From: Asterias amurensis
Lineage: Eukaryota > Echinodermata > Asteroidea > Forcipulatida > Asteriidae
Length of the DNA: 64,000 nt
Assembly (NCBI RefSeq): GCF_032118995.1
Contig: NC_092662.1
Span: 15,451,701 to 15,515,700 of the forward strand
Direction of reading: 5' to 3'
Shown: in pieces, positions 36,301-44,336 of the stretch
Layout of the letters: every line of letters begins with the position of its first letter
How positions within the stretch are numbered: the stretch's first letter is position 1
Notes under the pieces: model-generated
Told to the model about the DNA's origin: nothing
Databases searched by the model: none
Seen by the model: the letters and a program-made list of their open reading frames with translations, nothing else
Translations under genes and position numbers: made by a program

Positions 36301-38497
36301 TCCAGACCCAATCTCGCTTGCCTCAGGACAGGATGCTGTCATCTCCTGTTTGACCAAAGCCAACCCACGTCCAACCAGCTACGACTGGATCCTCAGTCGA
36401 CCTGACAAAACACCACAGATTGATTCCTCGACAGGTGACACCTACCATCTTATGAATATTGATATGACCTATGACCTGGCAAGCTTGACCTGTAGAGCTG
36501 GGAATGAGGTTGGGGAGACGAATGATACAGTGAGGATGAAAGTGACAGGTGAGGATTTAAGAGAAGGAAGTAGTCTGTAATTAGTGCTCAATGTTCCTTG
36601 AAATTCTCCTCTTGATCTTGATCTTTAGATATTGAGATGTGGATTAGTCGTGTGTTTTGGACGCAGCAGATAATTTTACAAGAACTTCATGAAACTTTGA
36701 GTTGAGAGTCTGTGATCCTGGCGGCGGAGTATATAGCTGGTTCCAGTCTCTTGCCGTGTGGGGACAATTTCTTCTGCAAGTGGTCCCTGGGCCGTGGGTT
36801 TCTCTTCTGAATGTTATCTTATTTTCTTGTGTTTTTTGTGTGTTTGCTTTCAAGAGAATGGCTTCACACCGGCTGCAACTACGGCATTCTCCGTCTTGGG
36901 AGGAATGTGCCTCTTGGTGTTGGTCGTCTCAAGTGTTCTAGTTTATTGTTTCCGTAAAGAAGTTATCCTCTGGTGGTCTGCAAAGACTGGCAAGAATAAA
37001 GGTAAGAGTTCACAGCTTGTCCGAAGTGGTTGTGGGGTTTATATAGCTAAGCATGCAAGAAATCAATCAATCAATCAATCAACAATCCATCCATATATCA
37101 GAAGTCATTTATGTAGCGCCCGCAGAGTCAACAGAAATTGTTCAAAGGCGCTCAAGACATGCAGTTACATGAAATTAATTACAATGCACTTGTGGAAAAA
37201 GATAAAATTTAGCAGTTTCTGAGCATATACTTGATGTGATTTACAAGAGTGTTCCATTCTTCTGGTCCATAATGAACTTGCGGGTACAAACATGTGTAAA
37301 ACTCTGTTGTGTGGTTGGCTCTGAAAAGAGCCGGTTGGGTCTCGACGTTTCAAACAGTATACTCTTCTCTTCTTCAGGAGAGTTTATTTCTGTTATGATT
37401 TTGATTCAGATGACAAAGACTTTGACGTCTTCATCTCGTACAAGAGTGGAACACCCGATGAAGAGTTTGTTGTCCAGGAGCTCATTCCAAGATTAGAGCA
37501 AGATGGTTACCGTGTCTGTGTCCATTTTCGATTCTTCTTGCCAGGGAGAAGTAAGTAGAACCAAGTTTCCTTAAAGCAACATCTATTAAAGTCACTAGAC
37601 ACATTTATAATTACTCCAAAATAATTGTTAGCATAATATAAAAACTTACTTGGTAACGAGCAAAGGATAGCTGTTGGAGATAAAACATTGTGAGAAACGG
37701 CTTCCTCTGACTTGAGTAACGTAGTTATCTACAAAGAGATAATATCTTTCTTCCTTAAAAGACTTCAAGCCTGAAGCATTTTAAGGCACCTGCAAGCAAA
37801 CAAGACGTGCAACAGGGCCGGGCGTGTTTTTTCCTTTCATTTTTCTCTTGCAACTTCGATGACCAACATTGAGTCCAAATTACCACAGATTTGTTATTGG
37901 ATGCATAATGTTGGGATACGTGAGAATACTGGTCTTTGACAATATTACCTAATTGTCCAATCTCTTAAAGAAGCATGATGCTAAGATGTTGACACTTGAA
38001 GATGTATTTCAAATTTCTTGTTTCCGACAGGTATCATCGACAACATCTCTGATGCAGTTCGTCGGTCCCGCAAGACTCTTCTCCTCCTGACCCCTGGCTT
38101 TGTCGAGAGCGAATGGTGTCGATATGAATTTCAAGCAGCTCTCCTTCAGATGCTGCGCCGTCAAATGGACATCATCCCGGTCATCTTTGAGGATCTCGGT
38201 AACCCGGCAAACCTCTCCGAAGACATCCAGACCGTCCTCCGTTCTCTCTCCTACATCACCTGGCCCGGTGCCGTCTTGGACGGCAGGGGTCCGCAGAGGG
38301 AGGGCGACAATGATCGGTTCTGGAAACTGCTTTGGGAATCCTTGCCCGACAACCCCCTGGGATTGGAAGAGCAGCTGCCTGATTTGGACGGGATGGGAGA
38401 AGATGAAGTTGACACTGAAGGAAATGAAGATGTAAAAGTTGACGAAAATGCAATGTTACTAGTGATTAATGTCGAAGAACAAGTTGACAGGGAATGA
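27353..38497 (+). CDS. Type I membrane receptor: EGF-like, four Ig domains, TM and TIR domain
   Basis: Thirteen exons with matching phases encode 901 residues: 27353-27517, 29351-29444, 30407-30550, 31135-31344, 31972-32100, 33437-33611, 33917-34038, 34522-34827, 35224-35532, 36279-36548, 36855-37001, 37383-37550 and 38031-38497. Order: signal peptide (about 1-30); an unrecognised Cys-containing N-terminal region; an eight-cysteine laminin/Tie-type EGF module (205-247); Ig domains at 248-347, 348-449, 449-551 and 552-641; TM helix (about 650-672); TIR domain (703-855); acidic tail. TIR marks are box 1 DFDVFISYK, box 2 FRFFLPG (the usual RD acidic residue is F, proline 744 kept), SEWCRYE, and box 3 FW at 843-844. 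IL-1R/SIGIRR receptors share Ig plus TIR but lack EGF. Likely an innate or developmental signalling receptor using MyD88-type adaptors (inference). The exon 1 join is the least certain. Confidence 0.86.
27653..28022. mobile_element. Family C TTAA MITE, copy 1
   Basis: TTAAAGCCATTATACACTTT on the left and AAAGTGTATAATGGCTTTAA on the right, 370 bp, in intron 1 of the TIR receptor. A central inverted TTCTCGCTAACGAGAA motif is visible. Its right TTAA is shared with the following family A fragment. Confidence 0.8.
28019..28232. mobile_element. Family A MITE, 3'-truncated copy
   Basis: TTAAAGGCAGTGATGGACAC through GATTTCGAGACCTCAAAATT, then the copy stops within its central hairpin. It abuts family C copy 1 and is followed by a SINE-like fragment (28240-28390). 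Confidence 0.7.
28240..28390. mobile_element. SINE-like fragment, type 3
   Basis: GGACTGTAAAGGGGTTAACCC, CAGCCCTAGG and CCTTGAAGTGGCCTTC match the body of the elements at 47510-47790 and, inverted, 61190-61440. Confidence 0.5.
28909..29287 (-). mobile_element. Family A TTAA MITE, reverse orientation
   Basis: TTAAAGACAGTGGACACTAT to AGTTTCCACTGCCTTTAA with central hairpin. It ends 64 bp before the acceptor of TIR-receptor exon 2. Confidence 0.8.
29497..29669. mobile_element. Family E palindromic element, copy 2
   Basis: Ends GGGTCGATTTCACAAAGG and CTTTGTCAAATCCACCC enclose a run of TTAGGACTAGTCCTAAG and GGACTGGTCCTA palindromes. It starts about 50 bp into intron 2 of the TIR receptor. Confidence 0.7.
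29700..29905 (-). mobile_element. LINE reverse-transcriptase tail fragment
   Basis: The minus strand reads ERTFSDAAPKCMELI, a decayed form of the RTFxxxAPxLWNxLP block at the end of LINE reverse transcriptases. Confidence 0.5.
30017..30130 (+). mobile_element. tRNA-Leu-derived SINE head, partial
   Basis: GTGGCCGAATGGTTAAGAAC (box A) and GGGTTCAGGTCCC (box B), with an ACTCAAGCTCT anticodon-like loop, followed by part of the SINE body (CTTCGGGTGGGACATTAAGCC). A decayed relative of the full SINE at 53047-53457. Confidence 0.65.
30245..30345. mobile_element. Family J palindrome relic
   Basis: TTTACCTGGTGAGTCTGCTGC and upstream TTTACCAGGTCAA match the centre of the larger palindrome at 50766-51120. 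Confidence 0.5.
30772..30972. mobile_element. Family D element fragment
   Basis: GCCCAATTTCATAGAGCTGCT and CATTTGCTTAGCATGAC inside intron 3 of the TIR receptor. The right end is not clean. Confidence 0.5.
31338..31577. mobile_element. Family F foldback MITE at the exon 4 splice donor of the TIR receptor
   Basis: The element proper is 31347-31568 (222 bp). Ends are TAGACTTGTGGACAAGTC and GACTTGTCCACAAGTCTA, and the interior is a near-perfect palindrome around CTCCTAGGAG. It is flanked by a 9-bp direct repeat CTTAATGGT (31338-31346 and 31569-31577), as expected for Mutator-like mobilisation. The duplicated bases include the exon-intron junction, so two candidate donors now exist. Confidence 0.88.
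31345..31350 (+). promoter_or_regulatory. Splice donor (upstream copy) GTTAGA of TIR-receptor exon 4
   Basis: Using this donor keeps the reading frame (phase 1) into the EGF exon at 31972. The competing copy GTAACT at 31576-31581 is closer to the donor consensus. Its use would add 231 nt, beginning with an in-frame TAG straight after the junction codon. Confidence 0.6.
32120..32268. mobile_element. Family G palindromic element, copy 1
   Basis: GGCCGTGTCCGAATTAGCGGC on the left, inverted as GCCGATTCGGGTACGGCTT on the right, with GCTACGGCTACGGCTAG and CCGTAGCCGGAGCTGTAG arms. It starts 20 bp past the EGF exon donor. Confidence 0.65.
32590..32830. mobile_element. SINE-like element, type 4, with a 12-bp minisatellite
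   Basis: GATGTGGGAGGAAAAACC, TTATTCCAGG and a reverse tRNA-like GTGATTCGAACTGGGGTC segment match the element at 54915-55110. Four tandem ACACCCTGGCGG units lie at 32661-32703. Confidence 0.6.
34055..34390 (-). mobile_element. Leu-SINE body relic, minus orientation
   Basis: TATATAGCGCTCTACC, GAGACCTACTCC, GTTTACGAGGTGATGTGGCG and CTTGCTTAAGGACAC follow the order of the full SINE in reverse. Intron 7 of the TIR receptor. Confidence 0.6.
35645..35982 (-). mobile_element. Leu-SINE, minus orientation, 5'-truncated
   Basis: A reversed tail (AAT)n at 35644-35662 followed by the body nearly identical to 53130-53450 in reverse complement, ending in GTGTCACGAT. The tRNA-like head is missing. The high identity suggests recent SINE activity. 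Intron 9 of the TIR receptor. Confidence 0.85.
37271..37382. mobile_element. Family H fragment carrying the acceptor of the first TIR exon
   Basis: GAACTTGCGGGTACAAACATG, GGCTCTGAAAAGAGCCGG and GGTCTCGACGTTTCAAACAG follow the arm of the family H palindrome at 11270-11480. The fragment continues through a CTCTTCTCTTCTTCAGGAGAG tract. The only phase-compatible acceptor for exon 12 is the AG at 37381-37382. Confidence 0.65.
37586..37968. mobile_element. Family A TTAA MITE in the intron splitting the TIR domain
   Basis: TTAAAGTCACTAGACACATT to TTGTCCAATCTCTTAA, diverged subtype with an ACTTCAAGCCTGAAG centre. It fills most of the 480-bp intron between the two TIR exons. Confidence 0.75.
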
Positions 38498-38589
38498 AGA
38501 TGTAAAGATCGAGGAGAACGCGATGTTATTGATTAATGTTCAGGCTTGATTTTTTTAATTCTGTGTAGAGTCCTATATAGTGCTGATGG

Positions 38590-38752
38590 CTACTTCGTGT
38601 GACAAGGGTGTTTTTTCCGCTATTATCTCGCAACTTCGACGACCAATTGAGTTCAAATTTTCACACATATTTGTTATTTTATGCATTTGTTGAGATACAC
38701 CAAGTGAGAACACTGGTCTTTGATAATTACCAATAGTGTCCAGTGTCTTTAA
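38590..38752. mobile_element. Family A MITE right half in the TIR-receptor 3' region
   Basis: CTACTTCGTGTGACAAGGGTG to AGTGTCCAGTGTCTTTAA. The left half is absent. It starts about 90 bp after the stop codon. Confidence 0.7.
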
Positions 38753-38813
38753 GACACATGACCATAATGTAAAACAACCGCTGTGCTGATATATCCATAT
38801 ATAAAGATCTTGA

Positions 38814-38819
38814 AATAAA
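38814..38819 (+). other. Candidate polyadenylation signal AATAAA for the TIR receptor
   Basis: First AATAAA after the stop codon at 38497. Sequence motif only. Confidence 0.3.
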
Positions 38820-38944
38820 AATAGATAGATAAATAAACATTAATTTTTATAAGATCTGAAATGGAGCTCAAATATATATTAGTGTGCGTGTAAATAGAAA
38901 CACAGATTTCTAAATATTGAGTAATACTAAACTGTTTAAATTTT

Positions 38945-39764
38945 AAATTTTGTGAATTTAGCAACTAAAAATTTAATTTGCATGCTGGCGTTTTGTAGGC
39001 CTAAGTGAGAAAAATGGCGTTTGACTTTTAACTGTGCGTTCAATAGTGTCAGAGTTGTATATTCTCTGTCTTTTACTCTGTTATCTACTTATTTAATTAG
39101 TTATTTACTTAACATGTACACAGAGAGAGGTATTCGATACATGAGTTATGGACCACATGTCAGGTTCAGTGTTTTGCGGATTTGTTGCCGACATCCCGAA
39201 AATTTTGCTTTTTTAGCTCCCCCTCGATTTGAAGGGTGCTTCAATGCAAAAACAAATCTGCCAATGAAATAGTAATAACAAAAATTACTGTTACAGTCCA
39301 ATGTTTGTTTTTTGTGCATTGTCCAAAGATGCATAATTTATAAAAGAAATATGCAAATTTTGTGAATTTAGCAACTAAAAATTTAATTTGCATGCTGGCG
39401 TTTTGTAGGCGTAAGTGAGAAAAATGGCGTTTGACTTTTAACTGTGCGTTCAATAGTGTCAGAGTTGTATATTCTCTGTCTTTTACTCTGTTATCTACTT
39501 ATTTAATTAGTTAGTTACTTAACATGTACACAGAGAGAGGTATTCGATACATGAGTTATGGACCACATGTCAGGTTCAGTGTTTTGCGGATTTGTTGCCG
39601 ACATCCCGAAAATTTTGCTTTTTTAGCTCCCCCTCGATTTGAAGGGTGCTTCAATGCAAAAACAAATCTGCCAATGAAATAGTAATAACAAAAATTACTG
39701 TTACAGTCCAATGTTTGTTTTTTGTGCATTGTCCAAAGATGCATAATTTATAAAAGAAATATGC
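38945..39764. repeat. Tandem duplication, two 410-bp units
   Basis: AAATTTTGTGAATTTAGCAAC at 38945 recurs at 39355, and both units end in TATAAAAGAAATATGC. The units differ at only a few bases (for example TAGGCCTAAG versus TAGGCGTAAG), so the duplication is recent or homogenised. Non-coding. Confidence 0.9.
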
Positions 39765-40163
39765 CAATGAAACAAGCGCAATGGTAATTAATTAAGTTGT
39801 ATAATATGATTGTCTGAGTCTCCCATGTTAGATGTATTTTGTGCATTGTCCATGATGAAATATTTGTTGTAGGCCCAAGTTTTGATACAGCATCGTCTGT
39901 CAGAAATCAGAGCAGTATACTTAGGGTATATTTTTTTATTTTTTTTAGGATAAAAATCGGGGCACGCTCTGTGTGATATCAACGAATAACTGCAATAAAT
40001 TATCCTACCTTTGACTGCTAAACCTGTGTTTCGTCTTTCTTTCATAAACAGGTGTATATCCATTTACCGAGTAGATACACAATTGTCCCCCCCCCCCCCT
40101 TCATCACAAGGTTTAGATTGACAACACAAAACACGTCACACAAACAACAATTGTGTTCGTTTA
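39765..40163. other. Intergenic stretch, nothing recognised
   Basis: AT-rich sequence with a C run at 40088-40099. No exon or repeat family was identified. Confidence 0.45.
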
Positions 40164-43091
40164 TCTATACTATTAAAAGCGTAACCTGCGCCATCTTGGA
40201 TTGAAAATTAGAAGGTCCAGTGGTATGGCATCCTTGTGGAATCCAACACGGTTGTTTGTGTGGAATTCAATACGTTTGTGTGGTTTCAGACGTCGGGTTG
40301 CAAGTCTGCAAAACCCGGATCCAAACTCGCACTTACAAGTCATGTGATTGGAGGAAGTTTGGGCGGCGACCGTGCGTCAACCACTGGTCGATGTTGTTAC
40401 CAGACTTCCTAGAAATCTTTCTGACAGGTGACTCATTGGACAGTGTTTCGCAGATGGTGCTCCGGATTGGTTCATTCATTGCCCCTTGACCGCCCACCCG
40501 CCATTCGATCCGCCCTTTTTGGTCAGGTTACTTTCGTGTTGTACTAAGCATGGTTCTCCGGATTGGTTCATTCATTGTCGCGCAGGGTCGAAAGGGTCGA
40601 AGAGGCTGGGTGCCAGGACAAACCCGAAACAATCTCACGAATTTGACCGAATTTGCATTGAATGGATGAAGTACCGTAGATTGATGTTTCGCAGGCGACC
40701 ATGTGTCAACCACTGGTCGACGTTGTTATCAGACTTCCTAGAAATCCTTCTGCGGGTGACTCATTTGTTGAAAAGATTAAATGGATAATATTTATAAAAA
40801 AGCATTCACTTCCAAACGGCGTGAGAATTATCATGATAAACAAGGTTGGGATCAAACGGAAGCTTAATAATTTGGAAACATTGGGTAGGGCCGGCTATAG
40901 GTTGGAAGGTGTCTAAGGGAACTTTACAATTAATAACATTTTGGGGTTGGAGGGGGGGGGGGCCTTACACAAAGAGCCATTCTGGTCAGTGTATTGTGAG
41001 TGGTGTGTTGTCTGGTTTGAGACAGGCCACCTGTTGCTTGGTGAAGAAGGTCGCCGTGGGACCACTTTAGGTTGACAGTGGGTGGCGACCTTGGACCTTT
41101 TGCCAGTAAACTCAAATGTGTACATGAATTACGTTTTAGAATACGGTCTGTTCATGGAGGTATAATGTTGCAGTTTCAGAGTTTAACCATGGAGGTAGAA
41201 TTGTGAAACCATTCCTTACTCTATGGTGAAACTTATACACGTACGTCAAAGGCATGTTTTGAAGCTGTAAAAAAAGAACTTTGCTTTGCATTTGGTCAAA
41301 GTTGTTAAGCAAAACGACATTAAGTTTCCTTTTGAATAAGTCCATTCACAAAATTGGTTAGAGCAGTGTGTCGGTCAGGTCTCAGAATGTACATTTTGCC
41401 AAATCCATTTTGAAGCCTAATTTAGCCATCGGCCCGTCGGGTTGGTTACTCATGGAGATAATATTAACAAAAGAGACCCTTGTGCGGCTGAATGGGGTAC
41501 ATTTTTAGGAGTTTGTCTATTGACCCAAACTGGACGCAACAAACCTTAAACATGACTTGACATGCTTTCTGAAAGTGAAATAAGTTAGAGAAAATGGAGT
41601 GGGGACGAGTTTATCGTTTTTATTTAGTTTGTACGATATAGGGTTCCAGAGATATGGGATGTATGGAGGTTTGTTCCTAGAGCAGCGTGAACATGAACGC
41701 GGTCAGAAATTGTGTCGTTTGTCGTTCAAATTTCGCGAGATGCAATAAGCCCAAAGTGACAATAAAAAAATAGAAAAAAACCAGACCTCCCAAGTCTCAC
41801 GCATTAGGAGTGAGACTCACGCATTTGGGCTCTGTCTCACGCTCACACGCACATCAACCATTATTGGGGCGAGATCGGGGAAAAAAATTAACGACATTTT
41901 TTGTACAAAATTTGTACAAACAGAGCGCAAATATGCAGATTGCGCACGCTTTTGCTCATCCAGTAGGTTCAGCTCAAATTCGGCAGAGCGCAAAACGCTT
42001 ATTGCGCACAAGTTTGTTCCGATTCTTTTAGCAAATTCGTTGAAATGCGCTCCACTAGCGAAGACACAACAGGCAGAAGAAGTGAGCGATTGATTTTGGA
42101 CATCATTTTTAGTCTATTTTTTTCAAGTTTGGAAGGATATAATCTGACACAATCGAACCTCCACATTAACCATCAACATCTCCTGTGTACCTCAAGTGAG
42201 TTTTAATTATTCTGAGGAGGTTTTTGATGCATTTTGAAACACCTTTTGTCCACATTCACATTGTTTTATTTATTGATAAAAAAAAAAAGTTGGGCGGCGA
42301 TTTAAAAAGGCCTTCTTAAACTGGCAATTTTTTTTTCCGGGGGGATGGGGGTTGAGCTTTGAAAAATCTCACACATAGCTGGCCTCTGGACTTGGCATCT
42401 CTGCCTGCAAAACACTTTTTTGACGTTCACGTTAAGTGCTCCCGTTATACATGCAGCCTATTGACCAGAAAGTTTACAAGACCAATTCAGATGAGAATAA
42501 ACTAAAAAGAGGCCTACGCTCTTACCGCCCCCGCCCCCCCCCCGAAAAAAAAGAAAAAAAACAGTAGATAAATTAGATTTGTGGCACACAGCATGTTCCA
42601 AAAACTCGCTTTACTTATAGTGCTGTAGCAACGCTATGTATCGTGGGACGTAAAAATGTCATTTTTGACGAAATTTTTAAAAAGGAAATCAAGCATTATG
42701 AATGTATATTGAGTGTGTGGAGACAGTTTTGGTGGTGTAGTACAAAAGAAACTTTAGTTATTGCTGGCTAACGGTCAGTTTCACCTATCAACGCTGATTT
42801 GAAAAACGTGTAACGTTAGGGAGGCCCAACTTATTAGACCCCTATAAGGCTCACGGGGGAGCCTTATAGTTTCTAGATGCATAAGGTACGTCGTCTAACC
42901 CAACACGAGGTGGGTACAGCCACTGCAAGTAGTGGTGGACGTGCGAAATAGCTTCATTTTGGGTTAGAATTATGACGCCATGCATAAATATTGAGAGAGG
43001 CGTATAACACCCTCACCCACATTTCGAAATATTTGTGTAAAGGATTTTTATATCCTAGCGGGGTGCCGCGCGAAGCGCGGCATCCCGCTAG
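40164..43091 (+). mobile_element. Helitron-like non-autonomous element
   Basis: Starts with TC in TCTATACTATTAAAAGCG directly after an A. Ends with the hairpin 43057-43089 (GGTGCCGCGCGAAGCGCGGC core) and CTAG directly before a T. TC start, 3' hairpin, CTAG end and A/T insertion site without target duplication are the Helitron hallmarks. No Rep/helicase reading frame was seen in 2.9 kb, so it is non-autonomous. The interior carries a duplicated module (GTGCGTCAACCACTGGTCGA near 40372 and 40702). Confidence 0.75.
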
Positions 43092-43196
43092 TCTATTTTT
43101 ATTTGAGATGTAACAGTGCTAGTCTTACATTTTTCATGTGTCCCTAAAACTTTGGTAGATATTGCGAGGCCAAAATTGCGAACAGAAACTGTGTTA

Positions 43197-43223
43197 CCCC
43201 CCCCCCCCCCCCCCCCCCCCCCC
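43197..43223. repeat. Poly-C run of 27 bases
   Basis: Uninterrupted C tract upstream of ODF2. Confidence 0.9.
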
Positions 43224-43364
43224 TCGCCCCAACCACTTTCCACACTCCAGCCAGGCCCCACTATGCCCTCAAAGGTGTAAAATACACGCATGGTTGGTGC
43301 AACGAACTTTGAATATTGCGTATGAACTCTGTTTGCCCCTGGAAAAAAAAATCTGACCAATGGC

Positions 43365-43477
43365 AGAGCTCGTTTGAGCGTGGCGTCACGTTTCTTTTGT
43401 AAACAACAACAAATGCAATTTTTTTCAATCAGTGGGGCGTCCGCTTCTTCGAAGACGAAGAAAAATCATCAAAACAG
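43365..43477 (+). other. Possible ODF2 non-coding first exon and promoter region
   Basis: A non-repetitive segment with TGGCGTCACG and CTTCTTCGAAGACGAAG ends in AAAACAG followed by a good donor GTGCGT at 43478. The next acceptor that starts the ODF2 reading frame is at 44315. Its 5' limit is not known. Confidence 0.3.
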
Positions 43478-43499
43478 GTGCGTTTCTTGTTTTATAAAA

Positions 43500-44310
43500 A
43501 CCTGTCATGCATAATTAATAATCCCAAAGTTGTATTTATTTCCGTTTTATTCATTTGGATTCATCTATGCTCAGTTGGCCCTGTTTATTTCGAAATTATA
43601 AGCGTTGAAATAATGTCGTCTGCCCAACTACGACTAAGTGTACAGTACGTGATCTGTAAGTCGTCCATTTCCGACAGTACATTGTCGAGAAAGAAAAAAA
43701 GAGGTAGACAAAAATATATTTCGTATATTTTTTTATATGATGTGTTCTCATAGACTCTTAGTCTTACTAAGATGTACATCATGAAGTGAACCAAAATAAT
43801 GAACAAATGTTTAAAAATTAAAAACTTGAAAGCTGATTTGAATCAAATTCAAATTCAAAATTCAAACATGAAATTAATTATTTTATTTTAATTCAGCTTT
43901 TTTGAAGGTGTGTAATGTAAAAGTTGAGATGATGGATACATGGTTTGATACATAACAATTATAATCAAATTATTGTCTTTAATTTTTTTTTTTTATATTT
44001 CTAATAACTTAATTTAAAAATAAATAAACATTTGAGTCTGACTCCATTCCTCCAAGTCAAATACAGGCCTGTATGCTTGTTTTTTTTTTTTTTTCAAAGG
44101 GCAAGGGTACCAAGGCATTTTCTCCTTGGATTGGTATTGAAAGGGAACCCTACTTTATAGTATATGAGGAAATTGCAAATTTCTACTGGACTTTTCAAGG
44201 GCACCAAGGCGATGACCAGGGGGCACGGAGGCAATCACCTTCGTTGTCTACATGTATGTGAAGTATCCGACCTGCAAATATTGTTTTCATTCAATTTGTT
44301 TTCATTTCTT
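43500..44310. other. AT-rich stretch, probable ODF2 5' intron
   Basis: No conserved coding sequence or repeat family recognised. Confidence 0.4.
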
Positions 44311-44336
44311 GTCAGGCAGTTTGACACCTTGTGAGG

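Noticed and set aside
34515-36853. Alternative and minus-strand frames across the Ig exons
   Set aside because: They are shadows of the TIR-receptor exons; splice phases and Ig motifs fix the plus-strand frames listed.
37378-37382. Acceptor five bases upstream (AG at 37376-37377) for the first TIR exon
   Set aside because: It has a good pyrimidine tract but would put the TIR domain out of frame with the phase-1 end of the transmembrane exon.
39146-39744. Two identical 62-residue minus-strand frames
   Set aside because: They come from the 410-bp tandem duplication and have no homology or gene context.
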